Source: Dicaeum eximium (taxonomy: Eukaryota > Chordata > Aves > Passeriformes > Dicaeidae). Taken from it: a stretch of 64,000 nucleotides of DNA. Below, piece after piece: positions 9,801-23,800 of the stretch. The position numbers and the translations under genes were made by a program. The stretch is taken from assembly GCA_013396995.1 (NCBI GenBank), contig VWZP01008286.1:283997-347996 (forward strand), in the 5' to 3' direction. Numbering within the stretch: position 1 is the stretch's first letter; every line of letters begins with the position of its first letter. Below the pieces are notes generated by a model. That model was not told the DNA's origin and ran no database searches. It was given only the letters and a program-made list of their open reading frames with translations.

Positions 9801-11655
9801 GATCACTTCCCATGGGGTGCAGAACAAAAAGTAATGCAGTTGGTCTCTTGTAGCTGCCAAGATGCTTCCCTGGATGATGGCAGGGGACTGGCTGCCTAGG
9901 AGGTAAAACCTCCTGCTGCTGGCCCTGCCTCATGGAAGACAAGGGTCTAATGCCCCAGCCACCACCAAAGGGTGGAAGTTACCAGGAAGCCCTTTCCACC
10001 TTGCAAAAGTGAAAGCATCTGGATATAGTATGTGTGTTGGTTTTAATTTTCAAGAGGAAGCATTGGCCCGTGGTACCATTTATCAAGTGGTGCTTGAGTC
10101 CTGTGGACTTCAGTAGCCGTGGCAGGACTCTGAGAGCTTTCTAACCAAAGCCAGCCTGCCTGTCTGCCTTTCCCCTTTTTAAGACCATGTTCTCTTCATG
10201 GCCTTTATCTCCCTTCCAATTGATTTTAATTCTTTAGGAGGATACACCCTGCTTTTAATAGTGGGCAAAAAGCTGTAAATATCTTTTTTCTCAGTATGTG
10301 CATTTGAAATGTTTAAAGAACATAAACCAGAGATTTTTCATTGTGAAATTACTTCAGTTTTAAGTAATAATCAAACAAAAACCAATGAAGACTGGCTGTT
10401 AGGGATTAATGATCTGTGAATCAGTGATTTATGTTTGAGTACCTTCTTCATGGCTGTACCTGAATTATCTATTAGAGTATAGCGCTGATCCATTTTGGAG
10501 CCTGCAGAAGTGGTTTATTTGCACTGGAACAAAAAGGAGAGGACTGTAAGAAAAACAATGGATGTAATTTCTATACATTTGATCTATGTAGCACTGAGGC
10601 TTGCACCTGAAAAAGGCAACTGTAAAGTGCTCTTAGGTCCAATAGTGCAGATGCAGCATCATGTCTTCAGTGTGCAAGAACATTATATTAGTATTATAAT
10701 ATGAAATGTATAGATACAAATTAAAAACAAGAAGTAAATATTATTCTGACTCAATGTATATACATTATACATATTGTACACGGATTTTAGATCTCCAGGT
10801 TTACTCACATTTCCGTCAATGGTTTTCTGTGTTGTTCTTGTGTTTTGAATTGTGTCGTTCTTGCCATCTGTATTATATTACTATTCTGGATTAAAGGAGA
10901 AATTAGGTACAGGGTCTTGTTTAACAAAACTGTCCTAAATACAGTGCCTGTCCAATCTAGATTTTTTTCAAAAGGCTGGAGCAGAGAAGGTTTATTTAGA
11001 AATTTACCAGACCAAGGCTGAAGATTTGCCAAGTAAAACATCTGTATAACAAAGGCTAGAGTGTATCATGAGAATACTCTTTAAATTTGTAATAGTTACA
11101 TGATGTGCTTATGTGTTTGTGTTTTTTTCAAAGGAGAAAGAATTATACACAAATTGTTCCTTTTAGTCCCATGATACTTCTATTGCAAATAAGGATGGTG
11201 CTGGAAGTGAAAAGTATTTTGTATTTGACTGCTTTTCTAAACAAAAATTCCTTTTCAAAATGAAAGTTATACAACTGGTCTAATTTTGAAAAATAGAGAT
11301 GAAGAGTTGAGGAGAGTTTGGTCCCTGAGCATTTATCTGTAAAAGTATAAAATCTATACAGTTTTTTCCAATGACACCTTTCTCCATTATTATTAACAGA
11401 TGTATTTTTTCTGAGCTGTAGGCACAGGCAACCCCCAGTAAATCATAACCTTTAAACTGACTCATCATTTTTCCAATTCAGGCCAGAGCTTTAATTTAAA
11501 GGTTACTCCTGTTATATGCAACTGAATGAATGTAAACCTGTCCACCTTCCTTTTGTTTATGGAGCTGCTTATGCTGTACATCTTGTACATCAGAAGGTTT
11601 TCAGTCCATGTAGAAACCCTCTAACAAGGATGCATTATCATGACACATAATGCTT
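6839..11655. other. Intergenic space and PLEKHH2 3' UTR, end undetermined
   Basis: The PLEKHH2 stop codon is at 11656-11658, so its 3' UTR runs leftward from 11655. Candidate minus-strand AATAAA signals are at 10991-10996, 10514-10519, 9107-9112 and 8188-8193; sequence alone does not choose between them. No coding family was recognised in any frame. Confidence 0.6.
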
Positions 11656-11838
11656 TCATAACAAAGTGGGACATTTAGTTGGTCTGTTGATTGCAAGAAG
11701 TGGCTGGCTCCCCATTTCCTTGAGTTTCTGTCCACTTTGAGGTGCCAGTAATGCTGGAGCAGAGAGGTGATGAGCAACTCCTTTCAGCTGATGAAAGTTG
11801 TTAATGTAGCTGGCAATCAGTAGAGTGATCTCAAGAAT
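11656..11838 (-). CDS. PLEKHH2: PLEKHH2 coding exon 29, C-terminus and stop
   Basis: Residues 1441-1500 and TGA stop: ILEITLLIASYINNFHQLKG, VAHHLSAPALLAPQSGQKLK, then EMGSQPLLAINRPTKCPTLL. The final block matches the human tail. Acceptor cctgttatag. Confidence 0.97.
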   Translation of the reverse strand: MLEITLLIASYINNFHQLKGVAHHLSAPALLAPQSGQKLKEMGSQPLLAINRPTKCPTLL

Positions 11839-14800
11839 CTATAACAGGAACATACAAAACTCTTTGAAAAATACAGTGATGTGTTTTGACTGCTGAAAAA
11901 ATAGCTAACTTTTTAGCAAGTGACAATCATCATCAACTGGATAAGTACTTGTACTTTAACAAATTAATGATGGGGGGAGAGGAGATAACTAATAAAGCTT
12001 TTTTTATTGCTCCTTCAAATAATGTAATGTTATTCCCATCAGGATGTATCAAAGATACTTTGTCTTCCACAGTCTTAAATGATTCAGAGATGGCTTCTTT
12101 AATTTTGAGAGAGATGTTGAAGTCCAAAAGATGACATACTGAGAAGTTTTGCCAGAAAGCTCAGAGAACTCAAGATGCAGGGTAGATGAAGGGAATAAAG
12201 ACTTCAGGGAGTTTTTTATCATATTTTCTCTTTGTGACCCATATGAACCTTGCTGAGACACTGAACAGCTTGCCCAGAGAAGCTGTGGATGCCCCATCCA
12301 TGGAAGTGTTCAAGACCAGCTTGGATGGGGCTCTGAGGAACCTGGTCTAGTAGAAGGTGCCCCTGCCCAGGGCAGGGGGGTCAGAGCTAGGTGATTTTAA
12401 GGTCCTTTCCAACCCAAACCATTCTGTGATTCTATAAGGTCACAAGTCGAGGGAAACTTCAACATGTGTATTTTACTGTGCTTATTTGTATGAAGAATCA
12501 TGTTTTGAACCAAATTTATAGGTGGAATTTTGCATTATTTCATAAATTTCAAAACCTTTGGGGGTTTTTTTTTGTTGATTTGTTTTGTTTTGTTTAGAAT
12601 CTAGATACAAAAGGCAGAACTTCCTCTTTTTTTTTTTTTTACCAAAAGGAACAATATCCTAGAATTTTTAAGAAGTGACTGATCTTTCAGATGTTTTGTT
12701 TTACAACTTCACTGTAGATCCCAAATGTACTTTCTGAAAAATCATCATGGTGTTGATTAGGCAAACAGACTAGGTTTTAGGTACTGCATGTAATTTCTGT
12801 CCTTATCAGCCTTCTTTGTCCTTCAGTGAAAAATTTGGAATGTTGTAGAGAGGGACATGAAAACAACAGGAACACATGAGTACTGTCACAGTTAGCCCTA
12901 ACATTACTAATTATTTGCTCTCTAAAATCATCTGGCAAAAGCCGGTAATCTGAGCAGGCTGGGATTAAAAAAGGTGTTTAATCTTTCACATCTGTTAAGG
13001 ATTACTCACTAGAGAGAGCACAAAAGCAGATGGTGGGAAACTGTTTCAGGTAATATACCAACCTTTGGTTTTGTCATGGCAAAAAGGTGTTTTTCAGTTG
13101 ATTTGTCCTTTGTCTGAGCATTATTAACAACCAGCATAAAATCATCTTGATAGCCTCCGAAAGTCATCAGGCTCTTGTATGTGTATGTAACTGTCAATCT
13201 CTGAAAAAAGGAAACCCCCAGAACAAAACACAAAGCTATTAAGCAGGACAATGCAGGAAAAACAGATTATGACAAATTCTTCTTTTAAAAATATAATTAC
13301 ACATATATTTTTCAATGGAGGTAGCCTCTTAAGAATCTTGAAATTAACTATGAATTTTGAGATAGCTTCATTTAGATCTTCATGATGAGGAATTTGCACT
13401 GTAGATGGTAACTCTTCTAAGTTTGACCTCTGTTTTTGTTCCAAATTAATTAGATGAAAGATATAAGAAGATTTCAACTCAAGTGTGTAATTCCATTTAC
13501 CCAAATCTTGACTGACTTTGACAGAAGTTAATCTTACAAACTCCATTTGAAATTGAAGCAGTGTCTAAATAAATTAAATGGCAGAGTATGAGACATCTGA
13601 AGGAATTTAACTCCAGGTATTCTTTTTGTGCAGTGATGTGTTTTGCAAACACACAAATTAAATTCTATTCTCTTTTTTTCACATCTCTGATGAAACATAA
13701 ATGCTCTTCAAGGCTCCTCAGCTTTTCATCCCTCAAAATTCTTACTGTTCAGTATTTAAGACCACAATAGTGGCCTTTGAGTTAAGATCAGCATTTAATT
13801 TATTGTTACACCTCATATTAATTTGCTGCAGATGTTTGCACTTAAAATTCATCGTCAGACAACATTTGTACAATAACTGACTTAGTGTCCTTCCCTAGTA
13901 AACCTTTTTTGCCCCAGTTTTCAAACAGTATTATCTCTACCCCTTGCAACATCATTGCTGATACCCCTGATCCTTCCTACAGAAAATCCCAATGTTCCTA
14001 GAAGCTGAGCATTCCTTGAATGTCAAGTCAGGCCTGGCAGTACTTAACCTGGCAATGCCCTACAGAAATGCCATAGCTCCAGGAGCAGTGTTTGTAGAGC
14101 TCTGTGCAGTCTGATACAAGCACATTTTGCTTGTTCCCTGAGAGCTGCTGTTTGCTCTCCTCATGCTCTTTGTTTTATTATTTCTTTAACTGCAAAGAAA
14201 AGGAATAAAAAGGCCCATATCAGCACAATTATAAAGCTGAGATTTTAATTTTCTGATATTCAGTATTAGCACTTGCTAATAGCAGCATGCCATTCTTTTT
14301 CTTTGCAGGATATAAATGAAAGCAGGGATCTTCTCAGGCATTGCTTTTTAGACTGATTATGACTCGTTTTCTGTGAAGACTTGTATTGCAAATCAAAGAA
14401 AAATCTGAGCCTAAAATGACATAATTAAATAACACTGGGTTATATTACCTACTATTAAACAAAAATAATACAATGAAAATAACAATCTGTTAAACTAACT
14501 GCTCTTTGCAGAGTGTATGTATTATGAATAATACTGGAAAATTAAGTCTCCAGGAAAAGAAAATTAATGTTATTGTAATAACATTACAATAACTATGGAT
14601 TTCCTGACATCTGAATGATTAAAACATTAACATTTCATTAAATTATATAAAAACCGTATCTGATAAACAAAAATAAATTCTGTGCAAAGAATTCATTACT
14701 TACTTCTATTATTAGTGCTACTGTAATGATGATAACATTAAAGCATTTTAAAAGAAATGAATTTTTGCTTTAAGAGAAGAACTAGATAACTTAGCATGGA

Positions 14801-17800
14801 AAGCTAATGCCATCTTTTAGATAATATGGTGGTGAATCTCTCCATATAATTAGTACTAAAATCTATCTTGACCAAATTTGAAATAGCAATTCCACTTACC
14901 ATGGAGCTGTAATCCAGGATGCTTATGCCATCTTCATGGACAGCAAACCATATGAAGGACTTCTCAACTGAGGCTGTTGCTAGAGGCTACAAAGAGAAGT
15001 GTTCTTTAGTTACTACTTCAAAATGAGGCAATATGTGAATAATTATCAATTCTTAGCTAGTACAGACCTCTCTCCATCCACAGTTCTCACTTCAGTTCCC
15101 TCTCTGTGTAAATTTCAGTAAAGGAATTGAAATACCTGCACAAAGCCATGTAGGTGGCCAGTGGCAGAATGATGAACTCAAACTAATACACTTGAAACCT
15201 GCCCTGGTCCAATAAAATATATAGTCTGATTAATAAAATAGGTGTCTTTCAGTTGTCCACTAGCTTATATCTAAATACACAAAGAACAGAGTGCTGACAA
15301 GCAATTATATATATCTATATATAAATGTTTACACAGACACACACACATACACACACACATACAGACACACTGGGTTTACCTATTAAAACTGAAGGCATGA
15401 GGTGACAGTTCTGTTTACAGAGCTGTTATTTAAATCAAGATAATTAAGATACCAGTAGTTAAGAGAAATTGGGAAGAGGCCAGCATAGAAGGGAGTGCTC
15501 TAAATACCCTTAACCACATTTAGTGCTTCTGCAAGGTTCAACTTCCACAGCCAGTTAATGATACCTTTTCAATGTTGTATTAGTTATCACGTAAAAAGAG
15601 TCTAAACCTAAAAGGCTATCTCAAACTAAGATAAACACAGATTAATAATGTAAAACAAGCAGTAAGTGTATTGGAAAGTTAATATTATGATAGTACACTT
15701 AGTACTATTGCTGTTACATTTCACCAGTGTATGACTTAAAAAGTAATTTGACAGAAGATTCAATCTGCTCACGTATACACAATTTTTTTCAACAAAAATG
15801 TACTAATTTGCAGATTATATTTATATTTAAGCCCCTCCTCCCCCTTCCAAATCAAACTTATTCAAATGTCTCACTTTTGCTGCAAACAGTTTAGCCCCAA
15901 AGAAAGGCCATTTCCTGGCCACGGTGAGGTAAATGCGCACGCAGTCTGCGGCACTGTGCCCACGGAGAGCCATCCACCTTGTCGACAGTCGCTGGCAAAG
16001 CTGTCTGTTGAAATGAAGGATGGAATTTACTTACTGAAGGGAATTCCAATGCTTGCCCACAGCAAGTTTAATGAGCAACAAAAGAATCAATTTCTTAAAA
16101 TGATAATTTCAGTTAATACAAGGACTATCACTGATACAGTATTAAATACATCCAAAATTTCATTTAGTATTTTAATGAGCATGAAAATTATGAAGAATCT
16201 TCTAGTTTCTGAAACATTATGATTAAATATTGATGTACCAGTCGCAGCATAAAGGCAAAAAGTCTGGGATAGCTTTTAACGTGTCTCTACAGAGAATCAA
16301 TGTACCTTTATCAGTACTCAACAGCTATGTCAGCTGTCATTCCAAAAATCCATCCAGCTTAGCACATATCTTTACCTGTGGCTGGTAGGAGGCGTGAAAG
16401 ACGTGGCTTAGCACTACTCCCTTTTAGTATGCCTGGGCACTGCTGCTCCTGATGCACAGCGTGCTCCCACTGGCGCTTTCTTTCTGGCTCCTTTTGTGAA
16501 TTTGTGGCTCCTTGGCGAGTTGGTTCAATAGTATGGGAAAACTAATTCTCTAAAAACCCCAGAATACCTTTCTAGGACTCTGACCTGCAGGTCAGTGACT
16601 TGCCACTTACCCAGTAACCATATGGTTTTTAGATGGAGCCCAAGAAAAGGGAGGGCTAATGTGTAGTGAAGGGAGAGCTATCACTTGCAGCTTTGGTCTT
16701 ACTGTTTATGAAGTCAGACTGCACCCTTAGCAAAAAAAGTACAGGCAATAGGGCAGGCACAGAGTTATTCTTCCCATGCCACAGATCTCCAGCTCTGCCA
16801 GCTGCTAGTGTAGGACTACTTAAACAGTTCAACAGGTATTTCACTTTTCCTCCTTGAGTTAATCTAATCTGAAACCTTTTATAATTTGTTATTTGAAGTT
16901 AATTGCATAAGTTTGAATGCCCCATTGTCTTCTGAGTATGTAATAATGTTACTCTGTGCATATAATATTTAAATTTTCTCAACCTGAAAATTTTGTGTTC
17001 TGAAGAACATTTCTGTGATGTTTACTGGACTTCAAAACTGCTGTATCATTGACTTTGGATAATTTATTACACTGTTCTGCTCATTTTCATGTCAGTAGGT
17101 GTTGATTTAAGTGCCTTGCAGGTTATTAATTTTAAATAAAGTGATACCTTACTAGTAAGTCCACTAAGCTACACATTGCCAATTTGGCTGCCAGAGATTG
17201 CATACTAGGATAACAGACAGATCACATCCTCATGTCCTTTACTCCAGTAACTCTTTAGTCTGTGCACAGGCAGACCTAGTTTAAATTTGCTGTATAAGAA
17301 AAATAAGAATTTCAAAATCTCTGGATGTTGTAACACTGTGAGTAACTGCTGCAGTTTTTGCTGGAATGTGTTATTAATGATGGTCCTTTGTTTAGATTAG
17401 AAGTGTGCAGAGGAAATGGGTTCTTTAGATTAGTGAGAAAATGAGTTTCAAACACAGGTTTAGGCAAATATAGCCCAATAATACATTATTCTCAATGACA
17501 ATTTAAAACTTCCTTATTTCATTCCTAGATCTTTAGAGAATATGAATCAAAAAAACCCATCTCACCTTAACTGTTCCTCTGAACAACCTTGCTTGTATCT
17601 CTTAGGGTAGAATCTCTCCAAAACTTGCTTTAGTGTTTGGTTGGACTTGGACTGGGAAGTGACTTGCCCTGCTGGAGTTGAGAAAGGCCGTTCAAAATCT
17701 CCAATCTCTACCTAAGGGAAGGTCCATGAAAAAAGTATTTGTTACTCCAGAGTAATTTTCTAGCTGGATATTATGAACTATCTCTTAATCTGTTTTACCA

Positions 17801-20800
17801 GGTGTAAAAGAAAACAAATTTGTCAAATAATGTATACTTTTTACTGATAAAAAAGTCACACTAGTGATTTTCTCTTTCTTATTTTCTATCTACCGTGGAA
17901 AAAAGAGAACAAAAAGTTTGTGTACAGTTTGTACACAAATTGTACAGACATAATATTACTTGTGCTCTTAGATTGCTAAATCTCCAGCTGACACAAATCA
18001 GTTTACATTTATGGAATAGCAACATCAAATAACTTTCTCAAAACCCTTCATTTGAACTTTTAATATTTTTAAAATAAAACATCTTATCAAGACCATGTCT
18101 AATAAAGGAGTCTTAGACTTTCATTGAAGAGCTGTTACTTTGGAGAATTAACTTGCAGAAATTGTGGAAGTAGTAGTGAATGAAGAAATAGTACATGATT
18201 ACATGATATTTAATGCCAGAGGGCCTTGCTGTGTAAGGCTCATTTTAGCCATACTGGTGCCAGCAGCAGCCAATGCTGTAAAGCATTTCCACATCACTCC
18301 AGAATTGCCTTCCACAAAGATTCCAGCCCAGTCTGTTTCCTGCACACTCATATGTAAAAGGTGGAGGTCAATTGAGTGTCAAGCAGTCCTGGATCAGTTT
18401 GTTTAACATTCTCTCCTGAAAAACTGCTGTGTGAGTTACTCATGCATAAAGATTACCTGAGCTAAAAGGGCTGTCAGTTCCATCGCTAATTCTTTGTTTA
18501 CAGGGAAAAGTCCATTGACTATTTGATCATTTGTCTGATACACTAGCAGCAGCTTCTCTCTGTCTGTCTCCCCATGAACTTGAACTGAAAAATAAAGCCT
18601 ACAGAAAAGAAAGAAAGTTATTAAATAAAGAAGATAAAGAAATGCATTAGCCCTGAGGATTAGCAGTATCTGCTCTGAATGTGACATGTTTATTTCAGTG
18701 TCAAAACACATTAGCAGAGCAACACTTGTACTTGAACCAGTTGGTAAATATTTAATGTCAGTTCCTGACTTCAGTGGGGTTTTTTTGCAGCCCTGCTCAC
18801 CTCTTAAGAACTAAAAAAAGGTAACTATATTTTAAAAAAAATTCTCCAGTTACACCCATTTACTATTTTTGTTGCGAGCTTCAAGTCGGCCACTGTTTCT
18901 GAGATGAAGAAACAGCAAAACAAATCTCAGGACAAGGCAGAGATTTTAGACTTGCTAAACAAACCTGTTTTTGTAAGTAAGGCGGACAGTCCTTGTGCCT
19001 TCACATTTCCCAGGGTGTTGTTCTTTGGAGGCTTGCTCCCATTTTGAAATAATGTCACAGATCTAGAAGGAAGGCAATACAAAACTGGTTTGGCATGTCT
19101 TCCTATTTGAAAACACCTTGAACAGAAACTGTCCACTTGTTTTAATGTCCTCTATCTATCACCTATGAGAAACATACACAGCTTGAATTTTTAAACTCAC
19201 TGAAGTATAACTTTACTTGCACTTCTTAGTCAAAGTGTTTAATAATTAACATTTTTGGTTTTTGTTTATCCTGCAACACATGCACTACCTTTGGAAACAA
19301 GACATAACATGGAAAGGCCAGGTACTTGATTTAGCAGCTGCCAGTGAATGTGTAATAATACAGAGTGAGTTGTTATAGAATTAATCAAATGCCTTTGATC
19401 TCTGCCTTCTCCTTCTGCTGCATGCCCAAGTTTTTCAGGTCCTTTCTACTAACTGCTCTAAAGATGGCATGAAGTTTGTTATAAAATTCACTAAAAGTGG
19501 TTCACAGCAAGCTGTGTAGGTGGGCAGATGGGGAGGAGGTGGACTGGGCTTCATGTCACTGTTCCTTTCTAAAAGATCATTCCTCTAAGCAGTAATAAGA
19601 GTAGTTTCTAAAGTTACAGTTACCTAGAAAATAAGTACATATTTTATAAATTTTGCTTTCCATATGGTAATTTTTCTGATCGTGGTGACGCTGCTTGTTT
19701 TTCACTAAGGCCAGGTTGTACCACACCTTGTAACTCAAAACTGCAGCTGTGAACATTGGCCAAAGGGTGCAAAAAACTACTTGGTAGAAGTACAAAAAAT
19801 TAATGATTCATTAGTTGCTAAAAGACTTGGAAAGTATCTAATATTTTACTAAAGTGCAGATTATATAGCATTTTGTCACTCTTTACTGCTAAGAATTTAA
19901 TTCTAACAATAAGAATAGAGGGAGCTAAAATTTAGAATTCAGGACAATGGCAAGCCAAAAATTGGAAATTTCTTACACTGAGCCCTAAAACTATTCTGTA
20001 TTAGAGCAGGAATCTTTTTTTTTTTTAATTTCCCAGGATCTCCACCCCAGTATCAATGACTTCTTGGACCTCACATGGTCATCTTCTGGATCTATATCAG
20101 AAATGTTGACTGAAATCTCTAAATCCATGTTTAACTCTAATTGATCTTTAGTTTTAATGAACTGTAACAGCTTACTTTTTTTGTTTTTTAACACAGCTGT
20201 AACTTCTCTGAATAATATGGGTCTCTTGGAGAAACATTTTAACTATAGTTCACTGAATGAATTTCAGCAATTGAAAAAATGATATTTAAGAAAAAAGTTC
20301 ATTTCACTTAAAAAAAAAAGACAGTTTTCAGACTGAAAAATGTTTTCCTTTACATTGTTTGAAGAGGGCTCTGTCAAATGAAGATACCTTGTTTTTTTAT
20401 ATACACAGGTCATTAAAGGCTTTTGTTTACCTTGATGTTTCCTTGAAGACAGTGCTCTATATCCTTGCCAGAGGGATCATCAGAAAACAGTGCAAATCCT
20501 GACTGAGCTGGTTTCCTCATCCCTGTATCTTGGTTCAGAGTGTTCAGAAATTCCTCTACTGTGGTAGAGGCATCGAACCCAACAACCTAAAAAAGCAGCC
20601 AAAATGTATTTTGCTATCAAACTCATACCCATTCCTGCTTTAAATCTAAGATTTTCAAATATAATACCCCTAGAATAATGGTGGGACTGTAAGACTCATT
20701 CCATCCATTACTGTAATTGGAAATTAAAAATTGCCATAAAGGGCCTGGAAAAGATTTCCACATGGGAAAGTCAATTTAGTGGAATTGGTTTCCTTGCACT

Positions 20801-23800
20801 TGCTACACTTGGAATTTTCTTACAGAATTATATGACAGATAGCCATCTAGAATCTGAGATTTTTGTGACAATTACCACTTGAAAAATGAAGATTATAATT
20901 TTCTGCACCTTCCAATATAGTGGAGAAGCAAATGAGATTAATTAATCATTTTTAATGATCTGCAACTTTAGAGGGATATCAAGTAGCAGATTTACACTGG
21001 CAGATCCAAAATAGTTTATGAATGAAATAGTGCTTTGTCACTATTACACAGGTCAGTAAAATACAGAACCTTCTAAATTTTACTTCCTCACATATGAACT
21101 TCTGTCTGCTGTGACTGGTATTGAAGCATTTTAGCAAGAGATGGCAAATGGCTTCTGTACAGGTACCAGTGGCTGATGTTCACTTAAATCTGCATTGAGA
21201 GTGTTTTCCTGTATTTGACATGTTGAAAATGTTTTGGTAAAAAAAGTCTTGAAAATGGATTAAAGTTTTACTTTAAAAGTTTTAAACGTTTATTTGAACT
21301 TCTCAGTGGATGGCATTAAAATAAAAACCTGAAGAATCTTCAGAGATTAATACAAGAGTTTTTAATACCACTATAATTGTTATTTGCTGATCCCACTGAA
21401 GAAATTTATGTATTTAATTACAATTTTCTTAGCCCTTGTAACTCTACAATTTTGCGCAGTAAATAACTAATGAGCAGTTACTCCTCTTCTTCTCCAAACT
21501 TAAATTTTGAAGCCCTTTAGGATGATTTAAAGGATGCTGTTGTTTTTCCTGTTTTACTGGGCAAACAGTAAGCGATTAAGAAACTTAGAGGTAAAAAAAT
21601 GCAGAGTTCTTTTGTGACCTGAAATGAAAAATTTATTTTATATAGTTTTAATTTAATATAAAATGTTGCTTTCTATCTAGGAATACTATGAATTGTTAAA
21701 ACTCTTCTCAGCTATCTCTCACAGCTGGAAACACAAACCAGGATGTGAAGCAGCATGCTTGGAAGCCCAAGGAATGTTTCCTACAGGCCTTGACTAATGA
21801 CATAACCCCAGAGAGTTAAGAATGGCACCATGTTTGTTCTGTATGGTTATCCTTCAGGACTGATAATGGGAGTTACAGCTGTGCTTCCAGGCCTTCACTG
21901 AGATATTTAACTTCCAAGATGTCTGATGAAAGGAAGTGGAATTTAATGCCTTTTCTTTTCCTTCAGTCTAATTCATTCATCTGGTGGTCAGGTTAAATAA
22001 GAAACAGAGTTTTGGCAGTTCTCACTCTTACAAGGTTTTACTTTTTTCTTTCTCTTCAAGATTTTTCCCCAAACCTTTACTCTTAGTTGATCAAATCAGA
22101 TCACAAGTACTTTGTGCCTGCCACTGCTGGCACTGGCACAGGACGAAACTTGAGCCATGTTTACCTTACTCTTTTTGATGTACTGCTTCATGTATATGCT
22201 GACAGCAGGGGGTTGGGAGAGCTCAGATTTTGTGGCCTGCATGACATTACCTGATATATGCCGTTCATGAAATGAACTGGAATACTGAAAGGCAGGGAAT
22301 GGTGGTAGGGATTTCTCAGGAGAGTGGAAAGTATTTCCATTCTGGAAGGTCTGGCTTCTCGGTCTCCATTCTGCTGGGTACGTTCTACGCAGCGCTGGCA
22401 GTATATAGCGTATTTCCCAAATTCAGTCCTGTGGCAAAAGGAGAAATAAGGCTATTCCTGGGGACTGATTGAAAGGATAGTAAACTGTGAGTGAGTATTT
22501 CTGGAGAGGCCAGATGGGAGAATCACTCAGATTTCACTCTCTGAGATTTCCAACACATTTTTTTGCACGTGGAATTAGAAAGAGAATTAGCCTATTGAGA
22601 CCAGCAGAATTGTGCCAAAGATGAACATGGCTCAGGGTGTGTTGTGTAACTGCCATATTTTGGTTTTCACAGTTTTGCAACATAGAGTCAGAGTATGCAC
22701 TGCAAAATATTTTTTTAGAAAAATGTGTAACTTTCCCAAGTGATGCACAGAAGTAACATGTACTATATTTTAGTAGCAATTCTACTCAAATTCACTTTAA
22801 AATATATGTCAAAAGATCTGATACATTACAGGAAAGATTGAAAACAAGGTACTTCACAAAGACCAGTTGACTAACTGGGTAATAATATTCAGGCACACCT
22901 GGCATCTGCATTCTTCTTTAAATGAAGTTTAAGAAGCCAAAGGAATGGATGCTGGGGCAGAAAGAGTCCAACGCAGAGGGCCAAGAGCTGCAAGCCCTGA
23001 ACAAAAGGAATACATTTACTGTTTTAAACATCTACAACATAAAACTTCCTGCTGTGGCTGCTGGCCAGCAGTGCAGCTCACTGTGCCAAGCTGAGACTGC
23101 TAAAATAAAAAAAAAAAATTAAAAAAAAACACAGAAAAAAAGCTGAGTAAACAAGCATATCACCTCATTGAAAGGCCCAATACTCTCTGTCTATTTACGT
23201 GTGTACACCAAGTTTCTTTTGGAGCTGGAAATGGGAAAGCAGCTGTTTGTATAAAAAGCAGTTAATACAAAGGAAAAGAAATACCAAGGCTGCAAGGCCA
23301 AGCACTATGAAATGAGGAGAAGCCTGTGCAATTTAAATTCAGCTGTCCTGTTACACATATTATGAAGCAACACATAAGACATTTCTTCTACCAAATTTAC
23401 AGTAACTATTTAAAAAATCAATTATTCAATATTTTGGTATATTCTTGTTGCTCATTAGGTATCCATTGGTTTCACTTAATACAGAGTGCTCTCATGTACC
23501 CTGATATACACTTACTAATGTTACAACTACTTTTCTCACAATCAGTGTATCAATGCTTCACACTGAGATTTAGGAAACGGTGTTTCTCTATCTTGGTTTA
23601 TCTGACTTGACTGGTATTAAATAGAAATTTAACAGCACTGGCACAGATACTCCCTCTCATCAAATATCTATACTTTGATGGAGGATAGCATGGGCTCTGT
23701 TGAAGGTATATACTGCAGTAGAAGCAAGGGTAGGAGACTACAGCAGGAATGTAGGACTTAAAAAACTTAGTGTAAGGCTGAAAACATATTACTGCATGCA

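Noticed and set aside
5867..11655. A C1GALT1C1L-like retrogene, which lies between these genes in human
   Set aside because: No glycosyltransferase or chaperone-like frame is visible here; that retrogene is as far as I know a mammalian acquisition.
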